From contig CM056395.1 in assembly GCA_029718625.1 (NCBI GenBank), positions 26,468,160 through 26,532,159 of the forward strand: DNA of 64,000 nt, given 5' to 3'. Positions 35,101 to 50,100 of the stretch are shown one piece after another. Origin of the DNA: Synaphobranchus kaupii (taxonomy: Eukaryota > Chordata > Actinopteri > Anguilliformes > Synaphobranchidae). Below the pieces are notes generated by a model. It did not search any database. It was not told where the DNA came from and saw only the letters and a program-made list of their open reading frames with translations. The translations under genes were made by a program, and so were the position numbers. Position 1 is the first letter of the stretch; the number at the start of each line of letters is the position of its first letter.

Positions 35101-38100
35101 GTGGAATTGTTGTGCTTGGTCCTATTGTTGTTGTTTGAGCAACGGTTGTGGTGGGAAATTCAATTGCAGCTGTTGGAGCTCCACTTGTAGTTCTTGGAAG
35201 ATTTGCGGTGGTTGGCGCTTTAGTTCTAGTTGAAGAACTTGATGTGGTTGCAACTGCATTTGTTATTGGATTATTGCTTGTTGTAAGAGCTCCTGTTGTC
35301 GTTTGAGCAATAGTTGTTGTTGGAGCTACAGTGGTAGAAGGTGGATGTGTTGTGGTTAGTCCTATTGTTGTTGTTTGAACAAGTGTTGTGGTGGGAGATT
35401 CACTTGTAGTTGGAATATTAGTTGTGGTTGGAGCTGCTCTTGTAGTTTCAACAATAGTTCTAGTTGGAGCAACAGTAGTAGGAGTAATTGTTGTGGTTGG
35501 TCTCGTTGATGTTGCTTGAGCAACTGTTGTTGTGGGAGATTCACTTGTTGGAAAATAAGCTGTGGTTGAAGCTGTTGTTGTAGTTTGAGCAATAGTTGTA
35601 GTTGGAGCTACAGTGGTAGAAGGAGTTATTGTTGTGGTTGGTCCTATTGTTGTTGTTTGAGCCACTGTTGTGGTGGGAGATTCACTTGTAGTTGGAATAT
35701 TGGTTGTGGTTGGAGCTGCTGTTGTAGTTTGAGCAATAGTTGTAGTTGGAGCTACAGTGGTAGAAGGAGTTATTGTTGTGGTTGGTCCTATTGTTGTTGT
35801 TTGAGCAACTGTTGTGGTGGGAGATTCACTTGTAGTTGGAATATTGGTTGTGGTTGGAGCTGCTGGTGTAGTTTGAGCAATAGTTGTAGTTGGAGCTACA
35901 GTGGTAGAAGGAGTAATTGTTGTGGTTGGGCCTATTGTTGTTGTTTGAGCAACTGTTGTGGTGGGAAATTCAATTGCAGCTGTTAGAGCTCCACTTGTAG
36001 TTCTTGGAAGATTTGCGGTGATTGGCGCTTCAGTTCTAGTTGAAGAACTTGATGTGGTTGCAACTGCATTTGTAGTTGGACTATTGCTTGTTGTCAGAGC
36101 TCCTTTTGTAGTTTGAGCAATAGTCGTAGTTGGCGCAACAGTTGTAGAAGGTGTAATTGTTGTGGTTGGTCCTATTGTTGTTGTTTGAGCAACTGTTGTC
36201 GTTGGAGATTCACTTGTCGTTGGAATATTGGTTGTGGTTGGAGCTGCTGTTGTAGTTCGAGCAATAGTTGTAGTTGGAGCTACAGTTGTAGAAGGAGTAA
36301 TTGTTGTGCTTGGTCCTATTGTTATTGTTTGAGCAACTGTTGTGGTGGGAGATTCACTTGTAGTTGGAATATTGGTTGTAGTTGGAGCTGCTTTTGTAGT
36401 TTGAGCAATAGTTGTAGTTGGAGCTACAGTATTAGGAGTAATTGTTGTGCTTGGTCCTATTGTTGTTGTTTGAGCAACTGTTGTGGTGGGAGATTCACTT
36501 GTAGTTGGAATATTGGTTGTAGTTGGAGCTGCTTTTGTAGTTTGAGCAATAGTTGTAGTTGGAGCTACAGTTGTAGAAGGAGTAATTGTTGTGGTTGGTC
36601 CTATTGTTGTTGTTTGAGCAACTGTTGTTGTGGGAGATTTACTTGTTGGAATATTGGTTGTGGTTTGAGCTGCTGTTGTAGTTTGAGCAATAATTGTAGT
36701 TGGAGCTACAGTATTAGGAGTAATTGTTGTGCTTGGTCCTATTGTTGTTGTTTGAGCAACTGTTGTGGTGGGAGATTCACTTGTAGTTGGAATATTGGTT
36801 GTAGTTGGAGCTGCTTTTGTAGTTTGAGCAATAGTTGTAGAAGGTGGAATTGTTGTGCTTGGTCCTATTGTTGTTGTTTGAGCAACGGTTGTGGTGGGAA
36901 ATTCAATTGCAGCTGTTGGAGCTCCACTTGTAGTTCTTGGAAGATTTGCGGTGGTTGGCGCTTTAGTTCTAGTTGAAGAACTTGATGTGGCTGCAACTGC
37001 ATTTGTTATTGGATTATTGCTTGTTGTCAGAGCTCCTGTTGTCGTTTGAGCAATAGTTGTTGTTGGAGCTACAGTGGTAGAAGGTGGATGTGTTGTGGTT
37101 AGTCCTATTGTTGTTGTTTGAACAACTGTTGTGGTGGGAGATTCACTTGTAGTTGGAATATTAGTTGTGGTTGGAGCTGCTCTTGTAGTTTGAACAATAG
37201 TTCTAGTTGGAGCAACAGTAGTAGGAGTAATTGTTGTGGTTGGTCTCGTTGATGTTGCTTGAGCAACTGTTGTTGTGGGAGATTCACTTGTTGGAAAATA
37301 AGCTGTGGTTGAAGCTGTTGTTGTAGTTTGAGCAATACTTGTAGTTGGAGCTACAGTGGTAGAAGGAGTTATTGTTGTGGTTGGTCCTATTGTTGTTGTT
37401 TGAACAACTGTTGTGGTGGGAGATTCACTTGTCGTTGGAATATTGGTTGTGGTTGGAGCTGCTGTTGTAGTTTGAGCAATAGTTGTAGGAGGTGGAATGG
37501 TTGTGCTTGGTCTTATTGTTGTTGTTTGAGTAACTGTTGTGGTGGGAGATTCACTTGTAGCTGGAATATTGGTTGTGGTTGGAGCTGCTGTTGTAGTTTG
37601 AGCAATAGTTGTAGAAGGTGGAATTGTTGTGCTTGGTCCTATTGTTGTTGTTTGAGCAACGGTTGTGGTGGGAAATTCAATTGCAGCTGTTGGAGCTCCA
37701 CTTGTAGTTCTTGGAAGATTTGCGGTGGTTGGCGCTTTAGTTCTAGTTGAAGAACTTGATGTGGTTGCAACTGCATTTGTTATTGGATTATTGCTTGTTG
37801 TAAGAGCTCCTGTTGTCGTTTGAGCAATAGTTGTTGTTGGAGCTACAGTGGTAGAAGGTGGATGTGTTGTGGTTAGTCCTATTGTTGTTGTTTGAACAAG
37901 TGTTGTGGTGGGAGATTCACTTGTAGTTGGAATATTAGTTGTGGTTGGAGCTGCTCTTGTAGTTTGAACAATAGTTCTAGTTGGAGCAACAATAGTAGGA
38001 GTAATTGTTGTGGTTGGTCTCGTTGATGTTGCTTGAGCAACTGTTGTTGTGGGAGATTCACTTGTTGGAAAATAAGCTGTGGTTGAAGCTGTTGTTGTAG

Positions 38101-41100
38101 TTTGAGCAATAGTTGTAGTTGGAGCTACAGTGGTAGAAGGAGTTATTGTTGTGGTTGGTCCTATTGTTGTTGTTTGAGCCACTGTTGTGGTGGGAGATTC
38201 ACTTGTAGTTGGAATATTGGTTGTGGTTGGAGCTGCTGTTGTAGTTTGAGCAATAGTTGTAGTTGGAGCTACAGTGGTAGAAGGAGTTATTGTTGTGGTT
38301 GGTCCTATTGTTGTTGTTTGAGCAACTGTTGTGGTGGGAGATTCACTTGTAGTTGGAATATTGGTTGTGGTTGGAGCTGCTGGTGTAGTTTGAGCAATAG
38401 TTGTAGTTGGAGCTACAGTGGTAGAAGGAGTAATTGTTGTGGTTGGTCCTATTGTTGTTGTTTGAGCAACTGTTGTGGTGGGAAATTCAATTGCAGCTGT
38501 TAGAGCTCCACTTGTAGTTCTTGGAAGATTTGCGGTGATTGGCGCTTCAGTTCTAGTTGAAGAACTTGATGTGGTTGCAACTGCATTTGTAGTTGGACTA
38601 TTGCTTTTTGTCAGAGCTCCTTTTGTAGTTTGAGCAATAGTCGTAGTTGGCGCAACAGTTGTAGAAGGTGTAATTGTTGTGGTTGGTCCTATTGTTGTTG
38701 TTTGAGCAACTGTTGTCGTTGGAGATTCACTTGTCGTTGGAATATTGGTTGTGGTTGGAGCTGCTGTTGTAGTTCGAGCAATAGTTGTAGTTGGAGCTAC
38801 AGTTGTAGAAGGAGTAATTGTTGTGCTTGGTCCTATTGTTATTGTTTGAGCAACTGTTGTGGTGGGAGATTCACTTGTAGTTGGAATATTGGTTGTAGTT
38901 GGAGCTGCTTTTGTAGTTTGAGCAATAGTTGTAGTTGGAGCTACAGTTGTAGGAGGAATAATTGTTGTGGTTAGTCCTATTGTTGTTGTTTGAACAACTG
39001 TTGTGGTGGGAGATTCACTTGTAGTTGGAATATTGGTTGTGGTTGGAGCTACTGCTGTGGATTGAGCAATAGTTGTAGAAGGTGGAATTGTTGTGCTTGG
39101 TCCTATTGTTGTTGTTTGAGTAACTGTTGTGGGAGATTCACTTGTAGTTGGAATATTGGTTGTCGTTGGAGCAGGTCTTGTAGTTTGAGCAATAGTTGTA
39201 GTTGGAGCTACAGTTGTAGGAAGAGTAATTGTTGTGGTTGGTCCTATTGTTGTTGTTTGAGTAACTGTTGTGGTGGGAGATTCACTTGTAGTTGGAATAT
39301 TCGTTGTGGTTGGAGCTGCTGTTGTAGTTTGAGCAATAGTTGTAGAAGGTGGAATTGTTGTGCTTGGTCCTATTGTTGTTGTTTGAGCAACTGTTGTGCT
39401 GGGAAATTCAATTGCAGCTGTTGAAGCTCCACTTGTAGTTCTTGGAAGATTCGCGGTGGTTGGCGCTTTAGTTCTAGTTGAAGAACTTGATGTGGTTGCA
39501 ACTGCATTTGTTGTTGGATTATTGCTTGTTGTCAGAGCTCCTGTTGTAGTTTGAGCAATATTTGTAGTTGGAGCTACAGTGGTAGAAGGAGTAATTGTTG
39601 TGGTTGGTCCTATTGTTGTTGTTTGCGCAACTGTTGTTGTGGGAGATTTACTTGTAGTTGGAATATTGGTTGTGGTTGGAGCTACTATTGTAGTTTGAGC
39701 AATAGTTGTAGAAGGTGGAATTGTTGTGCTTGGTCCTATTGTTGTTGTTTGAGTAACTGTTGTGGTGGGAGATTCACTTGTAGTTGGAATATTGGTTGTC
39801 GTTGGAGCAGGTCTTGTAGTTTGACCAATAGTTGTAGTTGGAACTACAGTTGTAGGAGGAATAATTGTTGTGGTTAGTCCCATTGTTGTTGTTTGAACAA
39901 CGGTTGTGGTGGGAGATTCACTTGTAGTTGGAATATTAGTTCTAGTTGGAGCAACAGTAGTAGGAGTAATTGTTGTGGTTGGTCTCATTGTTGTTGCTTG
40001 AGCAACTGTTGTTTTGGGAGATTCACTTGTTGGAATATAAGCTGTGGTTGTAGCTGTTGTTGTAGTTTGAGCAATAGTTGTAGTTGGAGCTACAGTTGTA
40101 GTAGGAATAAATGTTGTGGTTAGTCCTATTGTTGTTGTTTGAGCAACTCTTGTGGTGGGAAATCCAATTGCAGCTGTTGGAGCTCCACTTGTAGTTCTTG
40201 GAAGATTTGTGGTGGTTGTCGCTTCAGTTCTTGTTGAAGAACTTGATGTGGTTGCAACAGCATTTGTAATTGGATTATTGCTTGTTGTCAGAGCTGCTGT
40301 TGTAGTTTGAGCAATAGTCGTAGTTGGTGCTACAGTTGTAGAAGGAGTAATTGTTGTGGTCGGTCCTCTTGTTGTTTGAGCAACTGTTGTGGTTGGAGAT
40401 TCACTTGTAGTTGGAATATTGGTTGTGGTTGGAGCTCCTGTTGTAGTTTGACCAATAGCTGTTGTTACAGCTACAGTTGTAGGAGGAGTAATTGTTGTGG
40501 TTGGTTCTATTGTTTTTGTTTGAGCTACTGTTGTGGGAGATGTACTTGTAGTTGGAATATTGGTTGTGGTTGGAGCTGCTGTTGTAGTATGAAAAATTGT
40601 TGTAGTTGGAGCTACAGTTGTAGGAGTAATTGTTGTGCTTTGTCCTATTGTTGTTGTTTGAGCAACTGTTGTGGTGGGAGATTCACTTGTAGTTGGAATA
40701 TTGGTTGTGGTTGGAGCTGCTGTTGTAGTTCGTGAAATCGTTGTCAAAGGTGGAATTGTTGTGCTTTGTCCTATTGTTGTTGTTTGAGCAACTGTTGTGG
40801 TGGGAGATTCACTTGTTGTTGGATTATTGCTTGTTGTCAGAGCTCCTTTTGTAGTTTGAGCAATAGTCGTAGTTGGTGCAACAGTTGTAGAAGGAGTAAT
40901 TGTTGTGGTTGGTCCTATTGTTGTTGTTTGAGCAACTGTTGTCGTTGGAGATTCACTTGTCGTTGGAATATTGGTCATGGTTGGAGCTGCTGTTGTAGTT
41001 TGAGCAATAGTTGTAGTTGGAGCTACAGTGGTAGAAGGAGTAATTGTTGTGGTTAGTCCTATTGTTGTTTGAGCAACTGTTGTTGTGGGAGATTTACTTG

Positions 41101-44100
41101 TTGGAATATTGGTTGTGGTTTGAGCTGCTGTTGTAGTTTGAGCAATAGTTGTAGTTGGAGCTACAGTATTAGGAGTAATTGTTGAGGTTGGTCCTATTGT
41201 TGTTTGAGCAACTGTTCTGGGAGATTTACTTGTTGGAATATTGGTTGTGGTTGGAGCTGCTGTTGTAGTTTGAGCAATAGTTGTAGTTGGAGCTACAGTG
41301 GTTGAAGGAGTAATTGTTGTGGTTGGTCCTATTGTTGTTGTTTGAGCAACTGTTGTGGTGGGAAATTCAATTGCAGCTGTTGGAGCTCCACTTGTAGTTC
41401 TTGGAAGATTTGCGGTGGTTGGCGCTTCAGTTCTAGTTGAAGAACTTGATGTGGTTGCAACTGCATTTGTAGTTGGACTATTGCTTGTTGTCAGAGCTCT
41501 TGTTGTAGTTTGAGCAATAGTCGTAGTTGGTGCTACAGTTGTAGAAGGAAGAATTGTTGTGGTTGCTCCTATTGTTGTTTGAGCAAATGTTGTGGTGCGA
41601 GACTTAATTGTAGTTGGAATATTGGTTGTGGTTGGAGCTGTTGTTGTAGTTTGGGCAGTAGTTCTAGTTGGAGAAACTGTTGTATAAGGTGGAATTGTTG
41701 TGCTTTGTCCTATTGTTGTTGTTTGAGCAACTGTTGTGGTGGGAGATTCACTTGTAGTTGGAATATTGGTTGTAGTTGGAGCTACTGTTGTAGTTTGAGC
41801 AATAGTTGTAGGAGGTGGAATTGTTGTACTTGGTGGAATTGTTGTGCTTTGTCCTATTGTTGTTGTTTGAGCAGCTGTTGTGGTGGGAGATTCACTTGTA
41901 GTTGGAATATTGGTTGTAGTTGGAGCTACTGTTGTAGTTCGAGCAATAGTTGTAGATGGAGCTACAGTAGTAGGAGTAATTGTTGTTGTTGGTCCTATTG
42001 TTGTTTGAGCACCTGTTGTGGTGGGAGATTTACTTGTAGTTGGAATATTGGTTGTGGTTGGAGCTCCTGTTGTAGTTTGAGCAATAGCTGTTGTTGCAGC
42101 TACAGCTGTAGGAGGAGTAATTGTTGTGGTTGGTCCTATTGTTGTTGTTTGAGCAACTGTTGTGGTGGGAGATTCACTTGTAGTTGGAATATTGGTTGTG
42201 GTTGGAGCTACTGTTGTAGTTTGAGCAATAGTTGTAGAAGGTGGAATTGTTGTGCTTGGTCCTATTGTTGTTGTTTCAGCAACTGTTGTGGTGGGAGATT
42301 CAGTTGTATTTGGGATATTGGTTGTGGTTGGAGCTGCTGTTGTAGTTAGAGCAATAGTTGTAGATGGAGCTACAGTTGTAGAAGTTGGAATTTTTGTGCT
42401 TGTTCCTATTGTTGTTGTTTGAGCACCTGTTGTGGTGGGAGATTCACTTGTAGTTGGAAGTTTGGTTGTGGTCGGAGCTCCAGTTGTAGTTTGAGCAATA
42501 GTTGTGGTTGGAGCTGCTGTTGTAGTTTGAGGAATCGTTGTCAAAGGTGGAATTGTTGTGCTTTGTCCTATTGTTGTTGTTTGAGCAACTGTTGTGGTGG
42601 GAGATTCACTTGTAGTTGGAAGTTTGGTTGTGGTTGGAGCTGCAGTTGCAGTTGGAGCTACAGTTGTAGAAGTTGGAATTTTTGTGCTTGTTCCTATTGT
42701 TGTTGTTTGAGCAACTGTTGTGGTGGGAGATTCACTTGTATTGGGAATATTGGTTGTGGTTGGAGCTGCTGTTGTAGTTTGAGCAATAGTTGTGGTTGGA
42801 GCTACAGTTGTATAAGTTGGAATTATTGTGCTTGTTCCTATTGTTGTTGTTTGAGCAACTGTTGTGGTGGGAGATTCACTTGTATTTGGAATATTGGTTG
42901 TGGTTGGAGCTGCTGTTGTAGTTAGAGCAATAGTTGTAGATGGAGCTACAATTGTAGGAGTAATTGTTGTGGTTGGTCCTATTGTTGTTGTTTGAGCACC
43001 TGTTGTGGTTGGAGATTCACTTGTAATTGGAACATTAGTTGTGGTTGGAGCTGCTGTTGTAGTTTGAACAATAGCTGTTGTTGCAGCTACAGTTGTAGGC
43101 GGAGTAATTGTTGTGGTTGGTCCTATTGTTGTTTCAGCAACTGTTGTTGTGGGAGATTTACTTGTAGTTGGAATATTGGTTGTGGTTGGAGCTGCTGTTG
43201 TAGTTTGAGCAATAGTTGTAGAAGGTGGAATTGTTGTGCTTGGTCCTATTGTTGTCATTTGAGCAACTGTTGTGGTGGTAGATTCACTTGTAGTTGGAAT
43301 ATTGGTTGTGGTTGGAGCTACTGTTTTAGTTTGAGCAATAGTTGTAGAAGGTGGAATTGTTGTGCTTGGACCTATAGTTGTTGTTTGAGCAACTGTTGCG
43401 GTGGGAGATTCACTTGTAGTTGGAATATTGCTTGTGGTTGGAGCTGCTGTTGTAGTTAGAGCAATAGTTGTAGATGGAGCTACAGAAGTAGGAGTAATTG
43501 TTGTGGTTGGTCCTATTGTTGTTGTTTGAGCAACTGTTGTGGTGGGAGATTCACTTGTAGTAGGAATATTGGTTGTGGTTGGAGCTTCTGTTTTAGTTTG
43601 AGGAATCGTTGTCGAAGGTGGAATTGTTGTGCTTTGTCCTATTGTTGTTTGAGCAACTGTTGTGGTGGGAGATTGACTTGTAGTTGGAAGTTTGGTTGTG
43701 GTTGGAGCTGCAGTTGTAGTTTGAGCAATAGTTGTGGTTGGAGCTACAGTTGTAGAAGTTGGAATTATTGTGCTTGTTCCTATTGTTGTTGTTTGAGCAA
43801 CTGTTGTGGTGGGAGATTCACTTGTATTTGGAATATTGGTTGTGGTTGGAGCTGCTGTTGTAGTTTGAGCAATAGTTGTAGATGGAGCTACAGTAGTAGG
43901 AGTAATTGTTGTGCTTTGTCCTATTGTTGTTGTTTGAGTAACTGTTTTGGTGGGAGATTCACTTGTAGTTGGAATATTGGTTGTGGTTGGAGCTACTGTT
44001 GTAGTTTGAGCAATAGTTGTAGAAGGTGGAATTGTTGTGCTTGGTCCTATTGTTGTTGTTTCAGCAACTGTTGTGGTGGGAGATTCAGTTGTATTTGGGA

Positions 44101-47100
44101 TATTGGTTGTGGTTGGAGCTGCTGTTGTAGTTAGAGCAATAGTTGTAGATGGAGCTACAGTTGTAGAAGTTGGAATTTTTGTGCTTGTTCCTATTGTTGT
44201 TGTTTGAGCACCTGTTGTGGTGGGAGATTCACTTGTAGTTGGAAGTTTGGTTGTGGTCGGAGCTCCAGTTGTAGTTTGAGCAATAGTTGTGGTTGGAGCT
44301 GCTGTTGTAGTTTGAGGAATCGTTGTCAAAGGTGGAATTGTTGTGCTTTGTCCTATTGTTGTTGTTTGAGCAACTGTTGTGGTGTGAGATTCACTTGTAG
44401 TTGGAAGTTTGGTTGTGGTTGGAGCTGCAGTTGCAGTTGGAGCTACAGTTGTAGAAGTTGGAATTTTTGTGCTTGTTCCTATTGTTGTTGTTTGAGCAAC
44501 TGTTGTGGTGGGAGATTCACTTGTATTGGGAATATTGGTTGTGGTTGGAGCTGCTGTTGTAGTTTGAGCAATAGTTGTGGTTGGAGCTACAGTTGTATAA
44601 GTTGGAATTATTGTGCTTGTTCCTATTGTTGTTGTTTGAGCAACTGTTGTGGTGGGAGATTCACTTGTATTTGGAATATTGGTTGTGGTTGGAGCTGCTG
44701 TTGTAGTTAGAGCAATAGTTGTAGATGGAGCTACAATTGTAGGAGTAATTGTTGTGGTTGGTCCTATTGTTGTTGTTTGAGCACCTGTTGTGGTTGGAGA
44801 TTCACTTGTAATTGGAACATTAGTTGTGGTTGGAGCTGCTGTTGTAGTTTGAACAATAGCTGTTGTTGCAGCTACAGTTGTAGGCGGAGTAATTGTTGTG
44901 GTTGGTCCTATTGTTGTTTCAGCAACTGTTGTTGTGGGAGATTTACTTGTAGTTGGAATATTGGTTGTGGTTGGAGCTGCTGTTGTAGTTTGAGCAATAG
45001 TTGTAGAAGGTGGAATTGTTGTGCTTGGTCCTATTGTTGTCATTTGAGCAACTGTTGTGGTGGTAGATTCACTTGTAGTTGGAATATTGGTTGTGGTTGG
45101 AGCTACTGTTTTAGTTTGAGCAATAGTTGTAGAAGGTGGAATTGTTGTGCTTGGACCTATAGTTGTTGTTTGAGCAACTGTTGCGGTGGGAGATTCACTT
45201 GTAGTTGGAATATTGCTTGTGGTTGGAGCTGCTGTTGTAGTTAGAGCAATAGTTGTAGATGGAGCTACAGAAGTAGGAGTAATTGTTGTGGTTGGTCCTA
45301 TTGTTGTTGTTTGAGCAACTGTTGTGGTGGGAGATTCACTTGTAGTAGGAATATTGGTTGTGGTTGGAGCTTCTGTTTTAGTTTGAGGAATCGTTGTCGA
45401 AGGTGGAATTGTTGTGCTTTGTCCTATTGTTGTTTGAGCAACTGTTGTGGTGGGAGATTCACTTGTATTTGGAATATTGGTTGTGGTTGGAGCTGCTGTT
45501 GTAGTTTGAGCAATAGTTGTAGATCGAGCTACAGTAGTAGGAGTAATTGTTGTGCTTTGTCCTATTGTTGTTGTTTGAGTAACTGTTTTGGTGGGAGATT
45601 CACTTGTAGTTGGAATATTGGTTGTGGTTGGAGCTACTGTTGTAGTTTGAGCAATAGTTGTAGAAGGTGGAATTGTTGTGCTTGGTCCTATTGTTGTTGT
45701 TTCAGCAACTGTTGTGGTGGGAGATTCACTTGTAGTTGGAATGTTGGTTGTGGTTGGAGCTACTGTTGTAGTTTGAGCAATAGTTGTAGAAGGTGGAATT
45801 GTTGTGCTTGGTCCTATTGTTGTTGTTTCAGCAACTGTTGTGGTGGGAGATTCAGTTGTATTTGGGATATTGGTTGTGGTTGGAGCTGCTGTTGTAGTTA
45901 GAGCAATAGTTGTAGATGGAGCTACAGTTGTAGAAGTTGGAATTTTTGTGCTTGTTCCTATTGTTGTTGTTTGAGCACCTGTTGTGGTGGGAGATTCACT
46001 TGTAGTTGGAAGTTTGGTTGTGGTCGGAGCTCCAGTTGTAGTTTGAGCAATAGTTGTGGTTGGAGCTGCTGTTGTAGTTTGAGGAATCGTTGTCAAAGGT
46101 GGAATTGTTGTGCTTTGTCCTATTGTTGTTGTTTGAGCAACTGTTGTGGTGGGAGATTCACTTGTAGTTGGAAGTTTGGTTGTGGTTGGAGCTGCAGTTG
46201 CAGTTGGAGCTACAGTTGTAGAAGTTGGAATTTTTGTGCTTGTTCCTATTGTTGTTGTTTGAGCAACTGTTGTGGTGGGAGATTCACTTGTATTGGGAAT
46301 ATTGGTTGTGGTTGGAGCTGCTGTTGTAGTTTGAGCAATAGTTGTGGTTGGAGCTACAGTTGTATAAGTTGGAATTATTGTGCTTGTTCCTATTGTTGTT
46401 GTTTGAGCAACTGTTGTGGTGGGAGATTCACTTGTATTTGGAATATTGGTTGTGGTTGGAGCTGCTGTTGTAGTTAGAGCAATAGTTGTAGATGGAGCTA
46501 CAATTGTAGGAGTAATTGTTGTGGTTGGTCCTATTGTTGTTGTTTGAGCACCTGTTGTGGTTGGAGATTCACTTGTAATTGGAACATTAGTTGTGGTTGG
46601 AGCTGCTGTTGTAGTTTGAACAATGGCTGTTGTTGCAGCTACAGTTGTAGGCGGAGTAATTGTTGTGGTTGGTCCTATTGTTGTTTCAGCAACTGTTGTT
46701 GTGGGAGATTTACTTGTAGTTGGAATATTGGTTGTGGTTGGAGCTGCTGTTGTAGTTTGAGCAATAGTTGTAGAAGGTGGAATTGTTGTGCTTGGTCCTA
46801 TTGTTGTCATTTGAGCAACTGTTGTGGTGGTAGATTCACTTGTAGTTGGAATATTGGTTGTGGTTGGAGCTACTGTTGTAATTTGAGCAATAGTTGTAGA
46901 AGGCGGAATTGTTGTGCTTGGTCCTATTGTTGTTATTTGAGTAACTGTTGTGGTAGGAGATTTACTTGTAGTTGGAATATTGGTTGTCGTTGGAGCTGCT
47001 GTTGTAGTTTGAGCAATAGTTGTAGTTGGACCTACAGTAGTAGGAGTAATTGTTGTGGTTGGTCCTACTGTTGTTGTTTGAGAAACTGTTGTTGTGGGAG

Positions 47101-50100
47101 ATTTACTTGTAGTTGGAATATTGGTTGCGGTTGGAGCTGCTGTTGTAGTTTGAGCAATAGTTGTAGTTGGAGCTACAGTATTAGGAGTAATTGTTGTGGT
47201 TGGTCTCATTAATGTTGTTTGAGCAACTGTTGTTGTGGGAGATTTACTTGTTGGAATATAAGTTGTGGTTGGAGCTGTTGTAGTTTGAGCAATAGTTGTA
47301 GTTGGAGCTACAGTGGTAGAAGGAGTATTTGTTGTGGTTGGTCCTGTTGTTGTTGTTTGAGCAACTGTTGTGGTGGGAAATTCAATTGCAGCTGTCGGAG
47401 CTCCACTTATAGTTCTTGGAAGATTTGCAGTGGTTGGCACTTCAGTTCTAGTAGAAGAACTTGATGTGGTTGCAACTGCATTTGTAGTTGGACTATTGCT
47501 TGTTGTCAGAGCTCCTGTTGTAGTTTGAGCAATAGTCGTAGTTGGTGCTACAGTTGTAGAAGGAAGAATTGTTGTGGTTGCTCCTATTGTTTTTGTCTGA
47601 GCAAATGTTGTGGTGCGAGACTTAATTGTAGTTGGAATATTGGTTGTGGTTGGAGCTGTTGTAGTTTGGGCAGTAGTTGCAGTTGGAGAAACTGTTGTAA
47701 AAGGTGGAATTGTTGTGCTTTGTCCTATTGTTGTTGTTTGGGCAACTGTTGTGGTGGGAGACTCCCTTGTAGTTGGAATATTGGTTGTGGTTGGAGCTAC
47801 TGTTGTAGTTTGAGCAATAGTTGTAGAAGGTGGAATTGTTGTGCTTGGTCCTATTGTTGTTGTTTGAGCAACTGTTGTGGGAGATTCACTTGTAGTTGGA
47901 ATATTGGTTGTGGTTGGAGCTGCTGTTGTAGTTTGAACAATAGCTGTTGTTGCAGCTACAGTTGTAGGCGGAGTAATTGTTGTGGTTGGTCCTATTGTTG
48001 TTGTGTGAGCAACTGTTGTGGTGGGAGATTCACTTGTAGTTGGAATATTGGTTGTGGTTGGAGCTGCTGTTGTAGTTTGAACAATAGTTGTAGTTGGAGC
48101 TACAGTCATCGGAGTAATTGTTGTGATTGGTCCTATTGTTGTTATTTGAGCAACTGTTGTGGTGGGAGATTCACTTGTAGTTGGAATATTGGTTGTGGTT
48201 GGAGCTGCTGTTGTAGTTTGAACAATAGTTTTAGTTGGAGCTACAGTAGTAGGAGTAATTGTTGTGGTTGGTCCTATTGTTGTTGTTTGAGCAACTGTTG
48301 TGGTGGGAGATTCGCTTGTAGTTGGAATATTGGTTGTGGTTGGAGCTGCTGTTGTAGAATGAACAATAGTTTTACTTGGAGCTACAGTCCTAGGAGTAAT
48401 TGTTGTGGTTGGTCCTATTTTTGTTCTTTGAGCAACTGTTGTGGTGGGAGATTCACTTGTAGTTGGAATATTGGTTGTGGTTGGAGCTGCTGTTGTAGTT
48501 TGAGCAATAGTTTTAGTTGGAGCTACAGTAGTAGCAGTAATTGTTGTGGTTGGTCCTATTGTTGTTGTGTGAGCAACTGTTGTGGTGGGAGATTCACTTG
48601 TAGTTGGAATATTGGTCGTGGTTGGAGCTGCTGTTGTAGTATGAAAAATTGTTGTAGTTGGAGCTACAGTTGTAGGAGTAATTGTTGTGCTTTGTCCTAT
48701 TGTTGTTGTTTGAGCAACTGTTGTGGTGGGAGATTCACTTGTTGTTGGATTATTGCTTGTTGTCAGAGCTCCTTTTGTAGTTTGAGCAATAGTCGTAGTT
48801 GGTGCAACAGTTGTAGAAGGAGTAATTGTTGTGGTTGGTCCTATTGTTGTTGTTTGAGCAACTGTTGTCGTTGGAATATTGGTTGTGGTTGGAGCTGCTG
48901 TTGTAGTTTGAGCAATAGTTGTAGTTGGAGCTACAGTGGTAGAAGGAGTAATTGTTGTGGTTAGTCCTACTGTTGTTGTTTGAGCAACTGTTGTTGTAGG
49001 ATATTTACTTGTTGGAATATTGGTTGTGGTTTGAGCTGCTGTTGTAGTTTGAGCAATAGTTGTAGTTGGAGCTACAGTATTAGGAGTAATTGTTGTGGTT
49101 GGTCCTATTGTTGTTTGAGCAACTGTTGTGGGAGATTTACTTGTTGGAATATTGGTTGTGGTTGGAGCTGCTGTTGTAGTTTGAGCAATAGTTGTAGTTG
49201 GAGCTACAGTGGTTGAAGGAGTAATTGTTGTGGTTGGTCCTATTGTTGTTGTTTGAGCAACTGTTGTGGTGGGAAATTCAATTGCAGCTGTTGGAGCTCC
49301 ACTTGTAGTTCTTGGAAGATTTGCGGTGGTTGGCGCTTCAGTTATAGTTGAAGAACTTGATGTGGTTGCAACTGCATTTGTTGTTGGATTATTGGTTGTA
49401 GTCGGAGCTGCTTTTGTAGTTTGAGCAATAGTTGTAGTTGGAGCTACAGTATTAGGAGTAATATTTGTGCTTGGTCCTATTGTTGTTCTTTGAGCAACTG
49501 TTGTGGTGGGAGATTCACTTGTAGTTGGAATATTGGTTGTGGTTGGAGCTACTGTTGTAGTTTGAGCAATAGTTGTAGAAGGTGGAATTGTTGTGCTTGG
49601 TCCTATTGTTGTTGTTTGAGTAACTGTTGTGGTGGGAGATTCACTTGTAGTTGGAATATTGGTTGTCGGTGGAGCAGGTCTTGTAGTTTGAGCAGTAGTT
49701 GTAGTTGGAGCTACAGTTGTAGGAAGAGTAATTGTTGTGCTTGGTCCTATTGTTGTTGTTTGAACAACTGTTGTGCTGGGAGATTCACTTGTAGTTGGAA
49801 TATTGGTTGTGGTTGGAGCTGCTGTTGTAGTTTGAGCAATAGTTGTAGTTGGAGCTACAGTGGTTGAAGGAGTATTTGTTGTGGTTGGTCCTATTGTTGA
49901 TGTTTGAGCCACTGTTGTGGTGGGAAATTCAATTGCAGCTGTTGGAACTCCACTTGTAGTTCTTGGAAGATTTGCGGTGGTTGGAGAACTTGATGTGGTT
50001 GCAACTGCATTTGTTGTTGGATTATTGCTTGTTGTCAGAGCTCCATTTGTAGTTTGAGCAATAGTCGTAGTTGGTGCAACAGTTGTAGAAGGAGTAATTG

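Noticed and set aside
22756..35592. Minus-strand Gln/Leu-rich frames such as those at 22756-23070 and 33025-33255
   Set aside because: They are out-of-frame readings of the same repeat on the coding strand, with no own splice sites.
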